64,000 nt of DNA, from NCBI GenBank assembly GCA_014529385.2, contig CM043945.1, positions 145,672,741 to 145,736,740 on the forward strand, read 5' to 3'. The notes beneath the pieces are model-generated. The model had not been told where the DNA came from. It saw only the letters and a program-made list of their open reading frames with translations, and made no database searches. The stretch is from Adiantum capillus-veneris (Eukaryota; Streptophyta; Polypodiopsida; Polypodiales; Pteridaceae). The stretch's first letter is position 1. Each line of letters begins with the position of its first letter. The position numbers and the translations under genes were made by a program. Shown here one piece after another: positions 12,953 to 23,908 of this stretch.

Positions 12953-15900
12953 GTTGCTTGGGATGATTTTGGCCCGTCCACTAAACCGGATAGATCACGG
13001 TGGTTGGCCGAGCGATTACCATGCCCATGCGTGCGGTGCAAATACGCCATTGCTCCACTTCGACGGATATGCTTGAGCCATGTAGAAGATTATGGACTAT
13101 GGGACGATCCTCCCAAGCGTGCACGGATGGAAACAAACGATCCGCGAATTGTTGCGGCTATTGACGTCACCCCACATTGGCGTGTGGTTGGTGGAGGAGG
13201 GGAAAGGAGGGTGGAAGAGCGCATGCGCCAGGAATCCATTAGAGAGGGAGGAAGCACATCAAATCAGCCAAGTACTGCTGCTCCCTCTTATCCGAGTGAC
13301 CACATCCCATCTCCTTACGTGGATGCAGAAGACGACCATTTGCATAGAATGGTTGAGGATCTCTTTGCACGAGAGGAGGAGCATGAACCAGAGTGTGCAT
13401 GCGAAGAAGCTTCCGAGCGAACGAGGAGTGAGCTACTCGATTCGGCACACACCGCACTATATGATAGATGCTCTTACTCCATTTTAAGGGCTTCTCTCAA
13501 AGTCCTTAACCTTCAGGCGATGTTTGGATGGAGCAATGCTAGTGTTGACGCACTTTTGAGGTATGTTTACAGACTCTGAAGGATGCTTGTGGAGTGCATA
13601 AATTAGCTTCTAATGTACTTTCTTCTTGTGATAGGTTGCTAGGAAAGATGCTGCCAGCTGGCAATCACATGCCAAAGAACAAACGAAAAGCCCGCGAAGT
13701 AGTGACTGCATTAGGGATTGATTATGATCGCATTCATGCTTGCGTGAACGATTGTGTGCTCTTTCGTAATGAGCATGCCGATTGTGACACATGTCCATCA
13801 TGCGGGGAGCCTAGGTTCAAAGAAGGAATGCACAGCAACAGAATTCCACGTAAAGTTTTGAGGCATTTTCCACTCATCCCTCGCATCCACCACATGTTTA
13901 GATCGAAGGGTACGAGCGAGCTTTTGAGTTGGCATGCAAAAAACCGCTCCACAGATGGTATTATGAGAGTGCGAGCTGACTCACCAGCGTGGAAGCACAT
14001 AGAGGACACATGGCCAGAGTTCAGGGATGAGCCTCGTCACTTGAGGATTGGGTTAGCTAGTGATGGAGTGAATCCATTTGGGCACCGCTCTACTTCATGG
14101 AGCACTTGGCCGGTGGTTGTTGTAAACTACAATATTCCGCCTTGGGAGGCAACAAAAAAGGGAAACATTTTACTATCACTTCTCATTCCAGGAAAGCACA
14201 AGGTAAAAAACATGGATGTATATCTACAGCCTCTTATTGATGAGCTTCAAGAACTATGGAGAGACATAGATGTCATTGACATTTCACGGCCACCACGAGA
14301 CCGCAATGCCGTCATCAAGTGCATCTCATGTGGACCATGCATGATTACCCAGTATTTGGAGAGGTATCTGGTAAGTATGCACATGTTAATTGTACTCTTT
14401 GCTTTAGGTTTATCGTCTCATGTGTAACGTTTGTTTACCTCTTGGCAGGATTGGCAACATCTGGACATAGTGCGTGTCCCATTTGTGGCCCTTCCCTTGT
14501 GACAGAGAGACCTCCTCTTCTTGGGAAGGTGATCTATCCCAACAACCATCACTTCCTACCTCCTTCACATCGTAGATATGCTCCCCCTATCAATGGAGTG
14601 CAGTCGTTCCATTGGAACATGGTTGATTGGGCGAAGCATTGGACCCTATGCATGTATTCAAAAATGTTGGGCAAGCTATATGGGATCACATAATTGGCAA
14701 GAAGGATTCATTGGGTGCTAGGGAAGATTTAAGAGCCATTAGACGTCTCCCCCCTTCAGCCATGCCCCGCATGGGGGAGCGGGGAAAGATGATTCTCCCA
14801 AAAGCACCGTGGATAATGTCAAAGGCAGACCAAGAGCGGACAAAGCAAGTTATTGCATCCATCAGAACTCCAACGGGATATATGCGGTCACTCAAAGGTT
14901 CTTTCACAAAAACCAAAAAGGGTGGCTCCACTCAATTGTATGGATTGAAATCCCATGATTGGCATAAAATCCTTCAGGTAAGAGTAGAACAATTTGTGGT
15001 GTCTATGTGTCCTTATATATAGGTTGACATTCACTAAGATGTTTTATTGCTTGTAGTTTGTACTTCCCATAACTATTAGTGGTTATGGGGACACTAAGGT
15101 GAAGGCTGCAATATTCAAAGTGGGTGAGATTGTAAGGTAATGGGTTTTCTTCAAGTACTATATCATGTTGTGCATGCATGAACTTTGGAATTTTTTTTCA
15201 TCTACTATATAACGTTTGCCCTGTAGGTTTGTGAGCTCCAAGGAGATAGAGGTAGAAGCCATACCAATAGCCCATCAGCTAGCAGTAGAGGCAGTGTGTG
15301 CTATTGAGGATGCATTCCCACGTACAATCCTTGTTAGCCAAATACGCCTATTGCTTCACCTTGTTGAGGAGATTGCCATTTGTGTGGTGGTTCACTCTAG
15401 ATGGATGTTCTTCTTGGAGAGATTCTTGAAGACTTTAAAGGATTTTGTTAGATTGAGGTCACAACCGGAGGTATGCAAAATAAATACAATATAGATAGCA
15501 TTTAAATGCTATGGAGTTACTAATAAAAATATGTGGTTTTAATGTTTTCAGGCGAGCATGGCAGAAGGTTGGGTGGTGCAAGAGGCATTTGTGTATGTCT
15601 CACAGTATCTCATCACAGTGGATCCATCATTGCCTCGTCTGTGGAGTGAAGAAGAGGATCCTAGGAAGCACTCAACCATTCCCAGTGGAAAAGGCTCACT
15701 CTTGGTCATGGATAGAGAGTTTCATGCCATAGTCAACAACTACTCTTTACTCAATGCCACTATCATGACCAAATGGGTCAATATGTACTTGGAAGCCCGC
15801 GCAGCTAGAGAAAGGGATAGAGATGCATGGAAGAGGTCCCATGGAGGTAGACATGCACCTCCTTTTCCTAAAGAGCTTGCAAAATATCCTGACTTGATTC

Positions 15901-16812
15901 AAGTAGAGTAGATCCATAATGCCATGACCAATGCCAAAGCACAAGGAGAACAAATAAGCCATAAAGAATGGGAGTATGCGCGAGGATGCTTGCGCAAGGT
16001 GAGTGTGTATATGTTATGTATGCATGTATGCAAATCACTTAATGAAATGCGATGTAACCTCTTATGCATTGTGATTGTAGGGTCTCATTTTCAACTCCAT
16101 TTGGTCCGAAGGCCAACATTTTCGCACCCGCAAGATAGATGAGCGTCGGACCACTAATGATTGTGGCGTGATGGGAAACTTTGACACAACAACAGATGAG
16201 GTCAGATATTGTGGTACTATAGAGAGAATAATCAAAGTGGATTTCAGATCTTTTCACAAAATCCTCTTTGAGTGTCGATGGTTTGCGGGTGAGGTCAAAA
16301 GACATGAAAATGGGCTCATTATGGTGGATTCCACCCAATTCCATCGGGGAAAAACTGACAACTTGGTGTATCCTAGTAGTTGCGAGAAGGTAATTTAGGC
16401 TATGTGCAATTAACTTAAATTAAACATTTAAGTTATGTATATCAGCTTGTTCTTAGTGTGTGACGTACAGGTCTTTTATGTGCCATGTATATTTCAAAGA
16501 AGACTTTGGTATGTCATTCCAGTCATGCCGCGGGGTAGATCTATCTTTGCAGAGACGGACATTGAGCCAGTAATTGATCCCATCATACCATCACCACAAG
16601 ATGCAGAGGAAGATGTAGTAGAAGTTGAAGAAGGTCAGCCAAGCCTTGCAAATAGTCATCTTGAGGAGGAGGAAGAGGGAGAAAGCGATGATGATTCTAC
16701 AGGAGGTGATGGAGAGGAGGAAGAATCTCTAAATTTGTTTATTGATTTGAATACTATGGGTCTAAATATGGATCCTAGTGCTTGTAGAGATCTTATACAA
16801 GATGAGAATTAA
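12953..16812 (+). pseudogene. C2 transposase, TNP2 type (Transposase_21), multi-exon, damaged
   Basis: Plus-strand transposase gene. The first recognised exon begins after an acceptor at about 12952 and has the transposase-associated zinc motif CPCVRCKYA. The TNP2 core follows at 13634-14371 (DYDRIHACVNDCVLF, CPSCGEPRF, VLRHFPLIPR, GLASDGVNPFG, KNMDVYLQPL), then ACPICGPS (14480-14600), LDPMHVFKNVGQAIWDHI (about 14640), a DUF4218-like part (15225-15640, FLERFLKTLKDFV, EGWVVQEAF) and a DUF4216-like part (16080-16390). The end is acidic and stops at 16810-16812. Introns with GT...AG borders include about 13560-13633, 14372-14448 and 15475-15551. At least two frame changes (near 14317, and near 14620 before LDPMHVF) break it. 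It would cut and join the element's ends. Confidence 0.88.
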
Positions 16813-17044
16813 AAAAAACTCTCCATTCTTTCACTGGTGTAGTATATGATTAATTTGCAAATGTTTCGTTATGTGCTTATGAATAGTATTTGTAATGGTT
16901 TTGTTGTGAGTTCAATGATTTATGTATAGAATTTTTAGAGTGAAAGAGAGATTAAGTGAAGTGAGCAAAAATTCTGGAGAGTGTAGGATTTGTATTGGAT
17001 TTAAATGGAAACCCGTGGGAGAGGAAGGGGGAAGGGGGTCCAGC

Positions 17045-17301
17045 CTGTCTTAGCGGTAATGTTTGCGGCAATAATCACACATATTTGCGCGATAATATGT
17101 GCGGTAAAGTGCCACTTCTGCATCAAAATGCTTCTCTCTCCTCATTTTGAATTCCTCTCTCTTGTTTTGCGATAATAATCGCGGTAATATGTGCGGTAAA
17201 GTGCCGCTTCTACATCAAAACGATTCTCTCTCCTCATTTTGAATTCCTCTCTCTTGTTTTGTGGTAATGTCCCGCGGTAAACACCACGATCTCTCATAGT
17301 G
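17045..17301. promoter_or_regulatory. C2 right subterminal motif array and terminal repeat
   Basis: Copies of GCGGTAAT, GCGATAAT and GCGGTAAA, partly within a direct duplication of about 110 bp (17060-17165 and 17170-17275, both ending with the CTCTCTTGTTTTG string). The element ends with CTCTCATAGTG. Confidence 0.75.
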
Positions 17302-18753
17302 GTATCTTTCCAAGAGTGTGTGTCGGGTCGTTATAGAGGCATTCTGTGTGTTTTCATCCCGCTCACAACGGGAATATGGACGATAGTAGACTTGGTTTAG
17401 TAAACAAGCTCATTTTATACCTGTCAAAAAGACTATCAAAGCCCATCAAATGGCAACCCTCTTCATTTCACAAATCTTCAAGTACCATGGCTTGCCAATG
17501 TACATAGTGTTGGATAGAGATCCTAGAATGACCAGTAATTTTTGGAAGGGTCTCTTTGATAATTTAGGAATAAGGCTAAACTTCTCTTCGGCCTATCACC
17601 CGCAAACGGATGGCCAAAGTGAAATAGCTAACCTAACAATTCTCGATCTACTAAAAGCCTATGTAACGGAAGTAAATCAAAGATCCGAATGGGAGAAGTA
17701 CTTACCCTTAGTGGAGTATGCCTACAATAACACTGTACATACTTCCACGGGAAAAGCACCTTTTGAGGTAATTGAGGGAAGATAAAAAAGTCCCTTGCTA
17801 TTTAAGGTACACGGGAAGATCTTCGGTGCAGATGAGTATAGCCGAGACATACAAGAATCTTTCCAAAAGATTAAGGATGCTATCTCTATCTCACAACAAA
17901 GGCAAAAGGCTACTGTTGACAAGCACAGAAGAGCCCAAGCCTTTAAAGAAAATGATTGGATCTTACTCAAATTTCCCAAGGCTCGATTAAGGCACACGAC
18001 GGGCAAGAATCCTACGGGACACCAAAAGTACTATGCTAAGTTAGCAAAAAGGTACTATGGTCCCTTCCAGATTCTTAGTCCAATCAATGAGATGGCCTAT
18101 CAACTCAAGTTGCCCAACCATTGGCTCATACACAATGATTTCCATGTGAGCCTACTAAAGCCTTACAAAGGAGAGACACCTCAAGAACCAACTATTGGAG
18201 ACCCACCGGAGATCGAGGACCAAGAAGAGGTGCTACAGCGCGAGTCCATTCTCCGACATGAAGACAAGGTACTAAGAGGTGGTAAGACTATTCGACGATA
18301 TCTTATTAAGTTTAAAAATTATCCTTTTGAAGATGCTAGATGGATGCAAGGCATACAATTAAAGGATAACCTAAACCTTGTCAATGCTTCCCTAAAGTAA
18401 GAAAATGTACAAATGTTAAAAATGAACAAAGTTTTTATCTTATAAGACTCTCTTTTTCTTTATTGTGCACAAAAATGAAGTAGTATGCATGCTTAGATCA
18501 AGTTTGCGGAGACTACGTCATCCAAACACCAAGTAGAGCTTGTCACTCTACTATGGAAGACTGATAGGACTAATGTGCATACATGCTTGTGGCAGCTTAG
18601 GCTCTCAAGCGCCAAATGGACTAGTCATCCATTTTGGAACGATGTCGTAGGGTAGCATAGGGATCCTCTACCCGCTAGGAAAAGGACTAATAAATATGCT
18701 TTGTCTTCTCTACCCCATAGTCAAGGATGACTATGATTTTAAGAGAGAGGTAA

Positions 18754-19132
18754 TGTCATAATAATCAATATCTAATTCTCCTAAATGATTTTCTCATGTT
18801 AAACTGATCATTTAATATGGGGAAGTGCCAGGGGAGAAAAAGCTAGAATATTGGTTAAGCTAGCAGACCGGCCACAGTAGGGATCCAAAGGAGGGAAAAT
18901 AGAGATCCAAAGGGGGGGGCCTTCTGCAAAAGATCAATGTGCAACAATGGGCTTAAAAGACCCTAAGGTTCAGCCCATTAAGACTTCCAAAATGCTAAGG
19001 TTCCGAAATTCAAAGGTTGTGTCCAAAGGCCAAACACTAGGGAAATTGGATGCTTAGTGTGTGTCACAAAAAGTCTTTATCAATCCCTACATAGGAGGGA
19101 GCGAGCCTTGCAAGTAGGGGATGAGAGAGAAA

Positions 19133-19179
<47 letters not shown>

Positions 19180-21240
19180 GCTCCCTTTACACAAAGGGAA
19201 TGAAGGACACATGTCAGCTCCCTAGCCAGATGCCCACAAGGTGTACCCAATTCCTATTGGATGGCCTTGGACGTGGACCAATGAGAATTAGGCTAGAGTA
19301 AATGTAGTTTAATTATTTTAAAAAACACTCAATAAAAGAACCAATAAGAATTAAGCTCTTTAGAAGACTATTGGACAATCTCCCAAGGGGACCAATGAGC
19401 ATTCAACAACCCAATGGCTTGCCTGATTCCTATTGGCCAGGAGGCAAAGGGGTCCAATGAGAGTTGAGTTGAATTAAATAATTACCTAAAGCTCTCACAA
19501 AAGGGGAAATGGGGACAGATGTCAGAAGGCTATCACTTATACTGCTTAATTCCCATTGGCTAAGCCTGGGGAGGTCCAATAGGACTGTAGCAAGAGAAAA
19601 TTGGATGGGGGGTCGACCAAGAGAGAGAGGGGGCTGATTTTTGCAAGGAATTATCACACACACACACTCACACAATCTCATGTGTGAAGCAAAGACGACT
19701 CTCTCTCCTTCTCCAACTTTAATGGAAATATTATCACCTACTCCAAGCTTGTGAGAAGGGAGGCCTACACCAACAACTCTTGGCTTTGTGATGCAAATCC
19801 AAGCAGGAGCCAAGCTTCAATGCATGCTCATCTCCTCTACCATGCTAATTACTAAGCTAAGCTATGCTAATATGAGTGATTATGTGAAGAGATGTACATC
19901 TTTCTCGTAAGAATACTCCTTCTTCCTCTCAATCTACTCTCATACCCCACTAGCTCTCACCATCTTCGAAGGTGTGTGAGGTCTTGGGTCTGAGACCGTG
20001 AGGGAATTGATGTTGTGTTTGATAAGTGTTTTGCTTAGTGCATGAACTTTCCATCTTCATTGCACTAGCTTGTATTGAAGGAACACAAAGGATTGTATTG
20101 TAAAATGTCTCTCTTGATGGGAGAAACCATAATACAAAGCCTTTTGAACGGGGGACCGGATCCATGCAAATCCGGTCCTCAACTGTTGCCAATAACTTAA
20201 TTTCGCTCTCTTTTAAAGTATTGTTCATGCTATCTAACTAGGTGTTATGCTTTTTGTTGCTTTCTCCACCCAAGCACTCTTGTTATTCTTATTAGGAAGC
20301 TATACTAATGAAATGCTCACTATGTTCATGCTATTTTCCGCTACACACAAGTTACTAGACCATTAAATGTTACAAATATGATTGGACCCCTCTAAGCCTA
20401 GCCAATCACATGCATAAAGCATATCAAGCAACAAGGGTAGCATTAGGAAAAGTGTTCTCCTTACCCCTTTGAGAGAGAGGGTTTAATAATACATAGATAT
20501 TTTGATAATTAATCTAAATGCTCATTGGAACCCTCTTTAGCCTAGCCAATAGGATTCAAGCTAGAACACCATGTGGATAAACATGGGGAGAACCTGACAT
20601 GTGTCCATGTGCCTCTTGAGGAAGGGGTGCCCTTTGGGTGAGTGAGAGGTAAAGTCAAACATTACCCTAGATTTGGGGCTCGCCCCTTCCTTTGTAGGGC
20701 ACCTCTTTGACTCAAGCCCTCAAGCACCTTACCCTCCAAGCATGGGAAGCTTCTCAAGAACCTTAGTGAGCAAGTACATGCTTAGTATGAGCATGGGTTC
20801 TCTCTCTCATGCCCCTAGCTTGTAGGCTAGGCCCCCCTCTTTCTAGGGCTCACCTTTGACTTGGACTTGGACACCTCAAGCACAAGGCCAGCTTGGCCAA
20901 GGACCTTAGCCATCAAGCATGCCTAGCACTTTAACTAATAAACACATAAAGCATGGGCCTAGCTTAACCTAAGGCCCTAGGTGTAAGGACAGCTTCTAAC
21001 ACTAACCTTTGGAGGTCTTTAATGAAGCTAGCTCTAAGGTTTTTCAAGCTCCATTAGTTGGCATTGATCTTTGACAGACCATCTCCCATTTGGACCCATT
21101 GCCTTTGGTCCTGTGTTGAGATACATCCATAAGCATGTGTCTATATTCTTACTCTTATTCCCATTTATTCTCCCACATTAAATGATTAGTTCAATATGAG
21201 AAAATCGTTTGGGCTAGCTAGATATTAGATTTTATGACAG
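18754..21240 (+). repeat. LTR of the chromodomain element, with inverted-repeat ends
   Basis: It starts TGTCATAATAATC just after the purine tract AAGAGAGAGGTAA and ends ...TTTTATGACA, about 2487 bp. Unusually, the first about 70 bp and the last about 70 bp are inverted copies of each other (roughly 80 percent alike by eye; shared core GATTTTCTCAT). Between 19240 and 19590 there are several direct repeats with ATTGG and CCAAT pairs. A (CA)n tract lies at 19135-19178. Similar repeat-bearing DNA recurs at 36015-36404. Confidence 0.65.
19135..19178. repeat. (CA)n microsatellite
   Basis: About 44 bp of CA inside the chromodomain-element LTR. Confidence 0.97.
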
Positions 21241-21925
21241 AGCTCACACCCCCGACAATATGGTCGGATTTAAATTGGCCGGGTTTTGGCTCCATAAGGC
21301 CGCCTGCACATGCTTAACACTTTAAGATTGCACCCATTCTAATCCTTGGTCGACAGATCCCGTAGGGAAGGTCCACATGATGACGAGACACTTTTTCTTG
21401 GCTTATGAATTAGGTAGTCCTTTTCATGCCCTCTGCTTGCTCTAGCCTCACTGGATTTCCTTTGCTGTAAGCAATCAAAAATTTCTAGCTTACTAGAGTC
21501 CATTCTTGTGTGCTTAAGAAAAGAACATGCAATGTGAGGAATTAGCTTGGTAGGCATTCCTATACTCTAGCCTTGTAGAAGAAACTCGACCACTTCCATT
21601 CAAGCTCAAAAAAAAATTATCACCCCTAAAACTTGAAAACCCCGAAGCCTCAAGGTCCCTTGTAGTGGACATTTCACACCAACCCGAAGCCTAGAATTCT
21701 CATAGTACGCGTATCTTGTGATATCCCAAAAAGGAAATCTTGCTCCAAAGGATTCATTGTCTTCTCTTTTTCCTTGCCTTGTGAAGAGGTTCTCCACAAG
21801 AGTGGAGAGTGACTTCAAAAATTATTTTGTAAAACTTTTTGGAGTATTTCTCATTGCACACGAAGACTAGATACTGCCCAAAAAAACGGGTAAGACCTTC
21901 TTTGAATTACACATTAAGAGACACC

Positions 21926-22520
21926 ATGGCTAAGGAAATATAACTATTTTTGATGGCCAAGATTTAAATACCTGGAAAATCAAAACAAAGGGGTAATTAA
22001 TGAAGAAGCAGTTGTGATCCACAACCATTGGGAGAGGGAGAGAGAATTGAGACTAGGTAGTCTCAAGCACAATTCATAGCACGAATGAGCAAGCATTAAG
22101 GATTATTCTCACCGTTGTGGGGGACAATTACATCCACTACCTAGATAACTGCACTACTTCCTATGATGCATGGGTCACACTTGAGAGACACTTTGGAGCC
22201 ATAGCCAAGCACTCCAAAGTTTCTCTCAAAATGCAACTCTATGGTCTCACCATGGAACTAGGAAAAGATCTCCGATATATAAAGACTTTAGGAGGATCTT
22301 TTGTTGCTACGTCATCAAGGAACGTAATAACAAAGAAGAGGTGCATACACTGCAACCGCACCAACCACAGATCTGCTCGACAAATGTTACAAAATGAACC
22401 CTTGTGTGCATTGTTGTAAAAATAATCATGGGTCAATTGGTGTTTGTACAAAGATAAAGGCAAAGTCAACATCACTGAAGAATCTAGTGAAGAAGACAAT
22501 GGAGCAATATCCTACGTAGA
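21926..22520 (+). mobile_element. Copia gag remnant
   Basis: The plus strand shows the start of a Copia-type gag (FDGQD..TWK-like text near 21940-21975), then SYDAWVTLERHFGAIAKHSK, typical of the plant Copia gag (UBN2-like) domain, and a zinc-knuckle-like CIHCNRTNHRS near 22340-22380. No pol follows within the expected distance. Old, broken fragment. The stretch 21241-21925 before it holds nothing I recognise. Confidence 0.7.
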
Positions 22521-22544
22521 TGTAGTCTGAGACACTCACATTAT

Positions 22545-22674
22545 CCTACACCCTAGTTGCTTACAACTCTTAGGGGAGGAATTTTTGCCCTGCACCCTTG
22601 TTGTCTACCATTCTCAAGGGGAGGGATTTTTGGCCTACACCCTATTGTCACCACTCTCTAGGGGAGACATTTGT
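22545..22674. repeat. Three tandem units of about 43 bp
   Basis: Units at 22545-22587, 22588-22632 and 22633-22674. Each begins CCTACACCC or CCTGCACCC and ends near AGGGGAGGGATTTTTG. Function unknown. Confidence 0.75.
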
Positions 22675-23836
22675 TTGTACACCTATCTAGATGGGAGACT
22701 TAGACCCCACTAAAAGGTCTCTTTGACATTTGATGTGCTCAGACACAAAACGAAAGAGTTGGTGCTACACGAGCTCTTTCCCATGTCACAAAGGAACACA
22801 CAAGGTGCCAAATCCCTGTAGAAAACTTAGGATAAGGGTGATGATAATGGAATTGACGTGTCAAAGGTGGGCTCTCATGAATCCATAGAGTTTGTCACCT
22901 CATGGAATCCACCCTAAGCTCATTATAACACAAGCCCCCAAATTGTACAAAACCCTAGAGTCCTCAAGGCATCAAAAGTATCTCAAGGGATTGAGGGAAC
23001 TAAAAATTACAAATCTAAGATAATTGAAGGAGTTCTCAGTTATGTGTCCGATATATGTAACTTCAACTCACTTTGTGGTGTTTGATAAACTAGACGATGG
23101 TCATAATGTTGGCAAGCTAGCTATGGAGGCTAGATTAGCTCTTACCAAGGGTCTACCAGAGAAGTTAAAGAAATTTCCTCGTGCTCTCGAGGAAAATGCA
23201 AGATTCTCCTTCAACCAAAATTTGATTGAGAGATCATTGAGTTGTTCCTTTGGAACATCAAACAAGCACCAATGTTCGACACGATACTTGAACAAGATGA
23301 AAACATTCTAAAGTGGCTGGGTTCAAAATTGAAGGCCAACGTAAAAACCATGGAAACGCTCAAGACTTTGATGAAGCACTACAAGAAAGGGCTACCTCAA
23401 GTTAAAAGATAGCTCTCGAAGAGCCTATCGTTGGAAGGGAGTGCTTTGGCAAGTCCTTAGCTAGGGATCCTTAGCCAGCTCTCTCTAATGAGCTATCAAG
23501 AAACTTTCCTCCTATTGATACACCACATGCTACACATCAAGAGGAGCTAAAAAATTATCGTGAGGGCGATACAAATGCTCTATTACACTTCCTAAGTAAC
23601 CAGGAGAGTATGAAGCTGAATAGAAGATGGTACATGTGCCAACTGCTACAAAAGAGCTGACTATTAAGGAAAAGGACACTAGTGAATTGCATCTTGTAAG
23701 TCCCAGTCATGTGTGTTCTTTCTTTGGCATATCCGCTTGTGTAGGGAACTATGAGTTGACATCAGTACAGTGGATGGCTATCGTATGTCCGGAAATGCTA
23801 AGGAGAGGCGCACCTTATCGAGGCACGTTCTTGTCC
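22675..23836. other. Unassigned interval upstream of the PR-1-like gene
   Basis: Two short plus-strand open frames exist (23024-23311, with LALTKGLPEKLKKFPRALEE, and 23627-23842), but neither matches a family I know. The second runs into the promoter of the next gene. Likely decayed repeat DNA. No gene is called here. Confidence 0.5.
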
Positions 23837-23908
23837 CTTTAAAACCAGGCCGGGGCTCATGGCCACCTCCAGGCCACAGCCCCCTCTTCCTAGCCATTTA
23901 ATTACACA
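23837..23908 (+). promoter_or_regulatory. Core promoter and 5' leader of the PR-1-like gene
   Basis: A TATA-like CTTTAAAACC at 23837-23846 lies 63-72 bases before the start codon. This would put transcription start near 23870 and leave a short, C-rich leader. Position and spacing fit a plant TATA promoter, but no transcript evidence is available. Confidence 0.5.

Larger units (their letters stand above)
8892..17301 (+). mobile_element. CACTA (En/Spm) transposon C2, full length, TSD GTA
   Basis: DNA transposon of 8410 bp. The left end is CACTATAACG and the right end is CTCATAGTG. The 3-bp target duplication GTA is present on both sides (8889-8891 and 17302-17304), as expected for CACTA elements. 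Both subterminal regions carry many copies of a GCGGTAAT/ATTACCGC motif, the kind of array bound by CACTA accessory proteins. It encodes two divergent genes: a plant En/Spm (PTTA-like) protein on the minus strand and a TNP2-type transposase on the plus strand. Both genes look damaged, so the copy is probably not autonomous now. Confidence 0.93.
17367..21240 (+). mobile_element. Chromodomain Ty3/gypsy fragment (chromovirus) with 3' LTR
   Basis: Fossil. The plus strand encodes the integrase core about 17375-17785 (HGLPMYIVLDRDPRMTS, AYHPQTDGQSE), the GPF/Y-type module (RYYGPFQIL) and a C-terminal chromodomain about 18240-18370 (SILRHEDKV...YLIKFKNYP). A chromodomain after integrase defines chromoviruses, whose integrase is thought to read histone marks. 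Everything 5' of integrase is missing here. The 3' LTR follows at 18754. It is a broken remnant. Confidence 0.87.

Noticed and set aside
18754-21240. Mutator-like or hAT transposon with 70-bp inverted ends
   Set aside because: No 8- or 9-bp duplication flanks it (GAGAGGTAA versus GAGCTCACA), and it stands exactly where the 3' LTR of the chromodomain element should be. Kept as a finding because the ends are odd.
23024-23842. Two short open frames as host genes
   Set aside because: No recognisable family, no signal or start context, and the second runs into the promoter of the PR-1-like gene.
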